Source of the DNA: Campylobacterales bacterium
Lineage (GTDB): Bacteria > Campylobacterota > Campylobacteria > Campylobacterales > QNZT01
Assembly (NCBI GenBank): GCA_027055005.1
Contig: JALUNR010000013.1
Span: forward strand, 1-16,344
DNA: 16,344 bases
Direction: 5' to 3'
The notes beneath the pieces were generated by a model. That model made no database searches, was not told the origin of the DNA, and saw nothing but the letters and a program-made list of their open reading frames with translations. How positions within the stretch are numbered: the stretch's first letter is position 1; each line of letters begins with the position of its first letter. The translations under genes and the position numbers were made by a program. Below are positions 1 to 5,552 of this stretch, one piece after another.

Positions 1-376
1 TTTCAAAAACATCTCCACTAAAACCATCAAAATGATAATAAACTGGAATACCATTTGGAAAAGTTTCTTTAGGATAGTTAGGAGCTTCCAAAGCTACATA
101 CCAAATAGGAGTTGTTGCAACCCCTACTTCCATATCTTCTGCTACAAGTTTACTTAAATCTCCTGCTACCTTTTTAGGTATAGTTGGCGATCTATATCTA
201 CCTTTATTATAAAAGTTCCAAACCTTTATAGTTAGTGGTGAAAACTTATCCCCTAATCCATCTTTTTTCATCTCTACTACATTGTGAGTAAATACAGCTG
301 GTATCACAAAAAAATACAAAAGAAGTATAAGTGCTAAACCAGCAAAAATTTTGGATTTTTTCATTGAACTATTCAT
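1..376 (-). CDS. Probable NosB-like membrane-anchored nos accessory protein (3' part outside window)
   Basis: The first 125 codons are visible and the gene runs off the left edge. An ATG at 376 is preceded by AGGGGG with a 7-base gap, which decides the start over the second ATG four codons later. The N-terminus has a short basic stretch (KKSK) and then one strongly hydrophobic segment (about residues 10-27), followed by a polar, probably periplasmic region containing APNYPKETFPNG and YYHFDGFSGDVFE. Clade II nos clusters of Campylobacterota normally continue nosZ-nosB-nosD, and this gene sits directly downstream of nosZ on the same strand, so NosB is the best guess. NosB is a membrane protein whose function is not established. 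The assignment rests on position and a remembered resemblance, not a strong motif. The gene has its own CRP/FNR-type promoter. Confidence 0.55.
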   Translation of the reverse strand, partial: MNSSMKKSKIFAGLALILLLYFFVIPAVFTHNVVEMKKDGLGDKFSPLTIKVWNFYNKGRYRSPTIPKKVAGDLSKLVAEDMEVGVATTPIWYVALEAPNYPKETFPNGIPVYYHFDGFSGDVFE

Positions 377-398
377 TCCTAAGCCCCCTATTTATTAG

Positions 399-447
399 TT
401 TTATTATTATATCCTAGACGCTATTTTCAACTTATGATTTAAATCAA
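399..447 (-). promoter_or_regulatory. CRP/FNR-type class II promoter of the nosB-like gene
   Basis: Read on the minus strand, TTGATTTAAATCAT (447-434) matches the FNR-type consensus TTGAT-N4-ATCAA at 9 of 10 defined bases. It is followed by a perfect -10 hexamer TATAAT (411-406). With a start at about 399, the box is centred at -41.5, the standard class II activator position. The transcript would have a leader of about 22 nt before the ATG. This suggests activation by a CRP/FNR-superfamily regulator (FNR-like, or an Nss-type regulator of the kind known in Wolinella) independent of nosZ transcription. The start site is inferred, not measured. Confidence 0.65.
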
Positions 448-503
448 GAATTAATAGATATTATTAAAAATTATAGAAGCTATAATCTCAAATAATTTCT
501 ATA

Positions 504-532
504 TTATGAAGAGAGGAAATCTCTCTTCATAA
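504..532 (-). terminator. Perfect 12-bp hairpin after nosZ (terminator, attenuator or 3' stabiliser)
   Basis: Arms TTATGAAGAGAG (504-515) and CTCTCTTCATAA (521-532) are perfect reverse complements around a 5-base loop. The hairpin starts three bases after the nosZ stop codon. On the minus strand it is followed by AT-rich sequence but no clean U-run, so termination may be partial. It could instead protect the nosZ 3' end from exonucleases and raise nosZ mRNA relative to the downstream genes. Confidence 0.6.
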
Positions 533-535
533 CTT

Positions 536-3139
536 TTAAAACAAGTTGGCATTTTTGTCTATCCATTTTAGATATTCGATAATATCATCTACTTGTTTTG
601 CATTCATTCCTTGATTAGGCATTCTTAAGTTAAAGTAGTTAGTCATAGATTTTATATATGGATTATTATACATTTTTTCTGGATGTAAAATCCACTCTTT
701 AACCCATTTCTCACCATTTTCGTGGCGACCTAATACACCAACAAGATCTGGTCCTGAACTTACTTTTCCTATAACATGACACCCATTACAACCACCCTCA
801 AGATATGCAGCATGACCTCTTTGAGCAGCTTCACTCATAGGAGTAGCTATCTTTTTAACAAGTAAGTCTTTTGCTCTGATTCCAACATCTGCTGTTTTTA
901 CCATATATTGCCAAATCATATTTTCAAATAAAATAGCTTTTTCAATATCTCCAGCTTTTACAGCTTCATCTGATTTTTTCTTTTGATCTGCTATTTTACT
1001 GTATTGATCTAGTGCATCAGTCACTAAGTTTTTAACAACAGGATATTTTTCATAATGATTAGCTTTTAAAAATTTAACAACACTTTGAATAACACTATCA
1101 GTTGCTTTGTTTGTAGCTACTGTTTGATCATACTCTTTTTTAAGCTGAGCAGGAGTCATTTTTGCTATTTTTAATTTTTGAACACTTACATATTTTTTAC
1201 TTGGATCTTTAACTAGTAAATAACCCATCATTTCTAAGTGAAGTGCTGAACAAAACTCTGTACAATAGTATGGGAAAACACCTTCTCGATCTGCTTTAAA
1301 AGTAAGTGCAACTGTTTTACCAGGTTCTAGTGAAGCATGAACATTATACTGATCAACTGTAAATCCATGAGTTTCATCCTCTGCTCTTTCAAGATTTGTT
1401 AAGTAAAAAGTTACTGTATCACCTTTATTAACTGTTACATGTTCTGGATTTATATGACTTCTAACCATAGTTCCATATACATAAACATGATTTCCTTTTC
1501 TTACAATTTTTTCTTGACCAGCAAGAGTTTTACCTCTATGTATTTTTCCAGTAAATGGATTTGTACCCATTTTATATCTTACATGAGGACTAAGTTTACT
1601 AGCTCTTATAGCAACAGCTTGATGTGGTTCTCCAAGAGGAACTGGCATATCATAAAGAAGTTGCATTTTTTTACCTCTTATATCTATCAATTGATGATTT
1701 TGAGGATGAAGAGGTCCTATTTCATTAAATCTATCAATAGCTAGCTTGTTAAGTGCTATGATATAATCACCTTGTGGATCTTCAGTTTTTCCTTCCATAC
1801 CACAAAGATGCCCAATGTTATAGTTTACATTTTGTCTATCTTCTACTTTACAAGTTAAGTAGTCCCATTTTACAACTTGGCTATCAACATATAAAGATGT
1901 ATAAATTTCACCTTTATCTTTCCAATTCTTACCAAATTGATTATGCAGTGGTCCAAGACCCAAGTTCGCTTGGCAAAGCATAGCTTTTTTCATATCCAAG
2001 ATAGGTATTCCAAAAGGATCTTTCCCAGCATAATCTTTTGCTTTTATAAGTTTTTGGATTTTTTCCCAGCTATAAACTGTAGCATGAGTATCTAGTTTTC
2101 CACAAACCACTATATATTTACCATCAGGAGAAACATCAACTCCGTGAGGAGATTTTGGTTCAGGGATCAAAAATAGTGCATTGTTTTTTACAGCTACATC
2201 AATCGGTACAACTTTCATTCCATTGATAACTTTTACATTTTTAGGATCTTCAGCCAATTTTGCTAACTTTTTCCAGTTATATACATGTAAAAAGTCTGTA
2301 TCATTTCTACTACATCCTGCTTCAAATGGTGGAAGACCTTTTTCTATACCACCTGTATACATTTCTGAGTTAAATGAGTTTGTAAATCCCCAACCAGCAC
2401 ATGCTTCTTTACCAGCATCTGATAAGTCTTGCATATATGGTGGAAACTCTATCGTAAATGATTTTTTAGGTTCTATCCTTCCTATTTTAGGATCAAATTT
2501 CCAAACTGTTACACCACCTCGATAAGTCTCTGCATAGTCACTCATCGGATGATAATTATTATCCAACGGTGCAGCATATTGACAAGCTTCTAATATATGA
2601 TTAGAGTTAGGTGTGAAAAAAGCTCCACCGTGATCACTTTTAAACACTGGGTTTACTACTATTTGTTTAGTAACAAAGTCACTCAAGTCTATAACAGCTA
2701 ATCTTGGATTTGCTTTATCATTTATAACAAGCCACTTTCCATCATATTTACCATTTGTTTCTGATAATGCTGGATGGTGAGTATCACCCCAAGTTATTTT
2801 TTTACCTCTTATATTACCCTCGGCTAAAACTTTTTTGGTGTCATCATCATAACCCCAACCTTGCCAAGGCTCTGGTGTAAATACACCTATGTATTTTAGT
2901 ATTCTCATAGATGGAACACCATATACCATTATCTGTCCAGATTGACCACCTGAACTGAAAACTATATATTTATCCCTACCACCACTTGGTGTATATGTCT
3001 TTGCTGCTGCCAGCAAATCTTGTTGAGTTAATCCTCTCTCTTTCATAACTTTATCTATCTCACTATTAGCAAAACCAAAACTAACACTAATCATAGATGC
3101 TATGAGTATCGAAGATAACTTCTTCATCTTACCTTTCAT
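536..3139 (-). CDS. nosZ: Nitrous oxide reductase, clade II, with C-terminal cytochrome c domain
   Basis: Periplasmic multicopper enzyme reducing N2O to N2, the last step of denitrification, 867 aa. Residues 1-24 form a Sec-type signal peptide without a twin-arginine motif (cleavage likely after GFA). The seven-bladed propeller follows. Likely CuZ histidines are H121 and H122 (DTHHP), H170 (DHGG), H332 (SPHG), H399, H444 and H506. The cupredoxin domain carries the CuA ligands H591, C626, C630, H634 and M637 (CTEFCSALHLEM). The tail has a haem site CNGCH (784-788) with M840 or M845 as distal ligand. This fusion is the cNosZ type typical of Campylobacterota and explains electron entry through an attached cytochrome. 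The ATG follows AGGAGG at 5-base spacing, a near-ideal ribosome site. All expected ligands are present and the length fits the family. Confidence 0.97.
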   Translation of the reverse strand: MKGKMKKLSSILIASMISVSFGFANSEIDKVMKERGLTQQDLLAAAKTYTPSGGRDKYIVFSSGGQSGQIMVYGVPSMRILKYIGVFTPEPWQGWGYDDDTKKVLAEGNIRGKKITWGDTHHPALSETNGKYDGKWLVINDKANPRLAVIDLSDFVTKQIVVNPVFKSDHGGAFFTPNSNHILEACQYAAPLDNNYHPMSDYAETYRGGVTVWKFDPKIGRIEPKKSFTIEFPPYMQDLSDAGKEACAGWGFTNSFNSEMYTGGIEKGLPPFEAGCSRNDTDFLHVYNWKKLAKLAEDPKNVKVINGMKVVPIDVAVKNNALFLIPEPKSPHGVDVSPDGKYIVVCGKLDTHATVYSWEKIQKLIKAKDYAGKDPFGIPILDMKKAMLCQANLGLGPLHNQFGKNWKDKGEIYTSLYVDSQVVKWDYLTCKVEDRQNVNYNIGHLCGMEGKTEDPQGDYIIALNKLAIDRFNEIGPLHPQNHQLIDIRGKKMQLLYDMPVPLGEPHQAVAIRASKLSPHVRYKMGTNPFTGKIHRGKTLAGQEKIVRKGNHVYVYGTMVRSHINPEHVTVNKGDTVTFYLTNLERAEDETHGFTVDQYNVHASLEPGKTVALTFKADREGVFPYYCTEFCSALHLEMMGYLLVKDPSKKYVSVQKLKIAKMTPAQLKKEYDQTVATNKATDSVIQSVVKFLKANHYEKYPVVKNLVTDALDQYSKIADQKKKSDEAVKAGDIEKAILFENMIWQYMVKTADVGIRAKDLLVKKIATPMSEAAQRGHAAYLEGGCNGCHVIGKVSSGPDLVGVLGRHENGEKWVKEWILHPEKMYNNPYIKSMTNYFNLRMPNQGMNAKQVDDIIEYLKWIDKNANLF

Positions 3140-3159
3140 GTGTACCTCCTTTAAATTTC

Positions 3160-3188
3160 TTGGTTAAATAACCAATTTTTATATTTTA
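3160..3188 (-). promoter_or_regulatory. Candidate nosZ promoter -10 and leader palindrome
   Basis: On the minus strand a -10-like TAAAAT (3188-3183) or overlapping TATAAA (3183-3178) precedes the palindrome TTGGTTA-TT-TAACCAA (3175-3160), which lies 10 bases upstream of the AGGAGG site. Transcription from the first hexamer would begin at about the palindrome, so the nosZ mRNA could start with a 6-bp hairpin. The palindrome could equally be a repressor or activator site. No -35 match is evident, as is usual in this phylum. Confidence 0.4.
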
Positions 3189-3215
3189 CATCAGGTACAG
3201 TTTCTTTTGGGTCGC

Positions 3216-3244
3216 TTAACAAAAAAATGTTAATTTTTTGTTAA
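3216..3244. repeat. AT-rich inverted repeat with three TTAAC/GTTAA half-sites upstream of nosZ
   Basis: Arms TTAACAAAAAA (3216-3226) and TTTTTTGTTAA (3234-3244) pair perfectly over 11 bp around a 7-base loop that itself contains GTTAA (3229-3233). The right arm overlaps the stop codon of the response regulator gene. It could act as a weak terminator for that gene or as a cluster of operator half-sites for nosZ. The half-sites resemble those of the Campylobacter NssR box (TTAAC-N4-GTTAA), but the spacing here is 8, so the match is imperfect. Confidence 0.4.
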
Positions 3245-3930
3245 TTTTCTATCATATATCCTAGTTTTCCACAGGTTTTAATAATATCTAAAGGAATTTT
3301 TTTTCTGAGTTTAAATACAAGATTTTTTAAAGCACTTGGAGGAGCTTCATCATAAATATATAGCTTGTCTTCAATATGTTGTTTTAATACTAACTCCCCT
3401 CTATGAGCTAAAAGTAGTTCAAAAAACTCTACTTCTTTTTGAGTTAGGGTTATGTGGCTATTTTTATCTATAAAAGTTTTATTATTAAAATCATAAGAGC
3501 ATTTATTGTCAAATTTTATAATAGTTTTGGAATTTTCTAAAAGCATCCCTGCTACATTTTTTAAAACTGTGTTTAGTTGATTTTCTTTCATTGGTTTTAC
3601 AATATATTCAACAAGTGAAAGTTTTATAGCTTCTAGTAGATACTCTTTATCTGTATATGCACTTGTTATTATTATAGGTATGGTTGGATTATCATTTCTT
3701 ATTTTTTTTATTAGTTCTATACCATTTAATTTTGGCATCCGTACATCTGTTATTACTATATCTGGATGTTTTTCTTTATATAATTTATATGCTTCTTCTC
3801 CATCTTTGGCTAAAAAAACTTCATCTACATACAAGGATAATAGTCTTCCAAAACTTTCTCGTACTAAGTTTTCATCCTCAGCTAATAAAATAGAACTTGA
3901 TTTTAAAATTATTTCATATTTTGCATTCAT
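3241..3930 (-). CDS. OmpR-family response regulator, probable nos regulator
   Basis: Cytoplasmic DNA-binding response regulator, 229 aa. The receiver domain (about 12-125) has the acidic pocket EDE at 18-20, the phospho-acceptor D62 (ITDVRMP), T89/S90 and K112 (VKP). The C-terminal winged helix (about 150-229) has the family pattern TLTQKEVEFFELLL, then LVFKLRKKI, then CGKLGYMIEN. The stop lies 101 bases upstream of nosZ on the same strand, and a histidine kinase is divergent 62 bases away, so the two are likely partners and nosZ a likely target (inference). No Shine-Dalgarno sequence precedes the ATG. A TAATAT hexamer (3942-3937) ends six bases before it, so the mRNA may be leaderless. Confidence 0.9.
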   Translation of the reverse strand: MNAKYEIILKSSSILLAEDENLVRESFGRLLSLYVDEVFLAKDGEEAYKLYKEKHPDIVITDVRMPKLNGIELIKKIRNDNPTIPIIITSAYTDKEYLLEAIKLSLVEYIVKPMKENQLNTVLKNVAGMLLENSKTIIKFDNKCSYDFNNKTFIDKNSHITLTQKEVEFFELLLAHRGELVLKQHIEDKLYIYDEAPPSALKNLVFKLRKKIPLDIIKTCGKLGYMIEN

Positions 3931-3936
3931 AGAAAA

Positions 3937-3969
3937 ATATTAGCAAAATAATATGCTATAATCATTGTT
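3937..3969. promoter_or_regulatory. Divergent promoters of the two-component genes
   Basis: The 62-base gap between the divergent genes holds two -10 elements. Plus strand: an extended -10, TGC-TATAAT (3954-3962), placing a start near 3969 and a leader of about 24 nt for the kinase. Minus strand: TAATAT (3942-3937), six bases before the response regulator ATG at 3930, consistent with transcription starting at the ATG. Positions are inferred from sequence alone. Confidence 0.5.
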
Positions 3970-3992
3970 ATAAGTCAATTTTAGGAATATTT

Positions 3993-5246
3993 GTGGGGAA
4001 ATTTAGTTTTACAAAGAGATATGTTTTAGCATTAAGTCTTATAGCTATACTTTCAACACTTGCTTACTTTAACTTAGACCATCTTATAAATACGCAGTAC
4101 AATAGTAGTAAACTGATAAATATAAGTGCAAAACAAAGAATGCTTTCACAACAAATCTCCTTTTATGCAATTTACTACAAGATGAAAAATGTTAAAAAAA
4201 CTTTAGAATTAATGGAAAAGAATCACAATAAACTACTCTCTTATCCAATGCCTAAAGAGTTAAAAAAAATATATTTTCAAAAACCAATTGAGTTAGATAA
4301 GAAGGTAAAAAGATATATAAAAGAGGCTAAAAATTTTTATATAACAAGAAGTGGAAGAAGTTTAACATATTTATTAACTCATTCCAAGTTATTGTTACAA
4401 GATTTGGATAAGGCTGCTAAAGTTCATGTTCAAAATGCAGAAAATAGTACAAATTACTTAAAAAAAGTAGAGTTAAATATCTATCTTTTAACACTTTTAA
4501 CACTTCTTTTTGAAGCTATATTTATATTTTTACCTGTTAGTAGAAAGATGAAAGAGGAGAAACTCAAAGATAAAGTTTTACAAGAACAATCAAAATTTGC
4601 AGCTCTAGGAGAGATGATAGCTATCATAGCTCATCAATGGAGGCAACCACTTGCTCAACTAAATTTTAATACTATATTTTTAAAAAAGAAAGTAAAAGAT
4701 GAGGAAGTAAAAAAAGAGTTAGAAAATAATGAAGATATAATCCACTTTATGTCTGATACTATAAAGAACTTTGAAGACTTTTACAAAAAAAGTGATAACT
4801 CAAACTTTAATCCTATAATCTCAATAAAGCAAGTTTTTAAAATAGTAGATAGCATCATAAAACTTAGAGAAATCAAGATAATAAAAGAGATAAACTCTAA
4901 AATTTTTATATATGGAAACTCTAACTCACTAGCTCATGTTATACTTTCTATAATACAAAATTCACTCGATGCAATAAAACTAAGAGAGATAAAAGAAGCA
5001 TTTATAAAAATCACATTAAATGATAGTGAAAAATATATAGTTATAACTATCGAAGATAATGCCGGAGGTATAAAAGAAGAGCCTATTTCTAAAGTATTTC
5101 AGCCCTTTATCAGTAAAAAGAAAATCCCTTCAACTGGAATAGGACTTTATATGTCAAAGCTTATTATAGAGGATAAGTTTAGTGGTAAAATCAAAGCAGA
5201 AAATACAAAAAATGGAGCAAAATTTAGTATTTTTTTACCTCACTAA
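3993..5246 (+). CDS. Membrane histidine kinase with PilJ/NarX-like periplasmic sensor domain
   Basis: Inner-membrane sensor kinase, 417 aa. TM1 is at about 9-27 and TM2 at about 161-180, enclosing a helical periplasmic domain. Near its start is INISAKQRMLSQQ (42-54), which resembles the PilJ/type IV pilus chemotaxis transducer N-terminal motif (INLAGRQRMLSQ) and the P-box of NarX-type nitrate/nitrite sensors. The segment after TM2 (FEAIFIFLPV) also fits PilJ-type proteins. The cytoplasmic part has the H-box AHQWRQPL with H214, an N-box QNSLDAI with N323, G1 EDNAGGI with D355, and G2 TGIGLYMSKLIIE. There is no HAMP or PAS domain, so TM2 runs almost directly into the kinase core. The start is GTG with TAGGA upstream. 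It is divergent from the response regulator and near nosZ, which suggests nitrogen-oxide sensing (inference). Confidence 0.88.
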   Translation: MGKFSFTKRYVLALSLIAILSTLAYFNLDHLINTQYNSSKLINISAKQRMLSQQISFYAIYYKMKNVKKTLELMEKNHNKLLSYPMPKELKKIYFQKPIELDKKVKRYIKEAKNFYITRSGRSLTYLLTHSKLLLQDLDKAAKVHVQNAENSTNYLKKVELNIYLLTLLTLLFEAIFIFLPVSRKMKEEKLKDKVLQEQSKFAALGEMIAIIAHQWRQPLAQLNFNTIFLKKKVKDEEVKKELENNEDIIHFMSDTIKNFEDFYKKSDNSNFNPIISIKQVFKIVDSIIKLREIKIIKEINSKIFIYGNSNSLAHVILSIIQNSLDAIKLREIKEAFIKITLNDSEKYIVITIEDNAGGIKEEPISKVFQPFISKKKIPSTGIGLYMSKLIIEDKFSGKIKAENTKNGAKFSIFLPH

Positions 5247-5255
5247 AAGACAATT

Positions 5256-5552
5256 CTAAATCCTACATCCTCCACTACCACAACTTCCACCATCTACATT
5301 AAAACTATCATTGTAACCACAATTTGTACAAATGTACTCATCCATTCTAGTTCCAGAACATCCACCACCTTTTCGATTTTTTAACTCTATGGTTGATTGT
5401 TTACATCTTGGACAAATACCTTTATGAATATCTTTAAGCTTATCTCCTTTATCTCCAAGGTAAGTTACATAAGCCCAAAGAAATCCCCCAACAACAACTA
5501 AAGTAAAAATAATATTTAGTACATCATATAGTGTTATTGACAACTCAAACAC
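5256..5552 (-). CDS. Small membrane-anchored zinc-ribbon protein of unknown function
   Basis: Protein of up to 98 aa that I cannot assign to a named family. It has one membrane span (about 10-31), then a short charged linker, then a likely zinc ribbon with C47-P-R-C50 and C75-T-N-C78. An extra C65 lies in KGGGCSG, and the C-terminus GGSCGSGGCRI has C91 and C96. The GTG start at 5552 lies inside the nrdA 3' end (19-base overlap). No good ribosome site is seen; a TTG at 5543 is an alternative start. Either way translation probably depends on ribosomes finishing nrdA. The seven cysteines suggest metal binding or a redox role, but neither is shown. It converges with the histidine kinase gene with only 9 bases between the stops. 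Confidence 0.75.
   Translation of the reverse strand: MFELSITLYDVLNIIFTLVVVGGFLWAYVTYLGDKGDKLKDIHKGICPRCKQSTIELKNRKGGGCSGTRMDEYICTNCGYNDSFNVDGGSCGSGGCRI

Noticed and set aside
1439..2525. Three plus-strand reading frames of 69-114 codons opposite nosZ
   Set aside because: They lie fully antisense to a gene with all family residues intact, have no ribosome sites and give low-complexity Ser/Tyr/Phe-rich products. They are shadows of nosZ.
3216..3233. TTAAC-N8-GTTAA as a true NssR/Nss box
   Set aside because: The described Campylobacter box has a 4-base spacer; here it is 8, so it is reported only as half-site-like repeats.
3957..3975. Imperfect palindrome around TATAATCATTGTTATA as an operator of the kinase gene
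   Set aside because: Arms are only five A/T bases and coincide with the -10 hexamer, so chance is a sufficient explanation.
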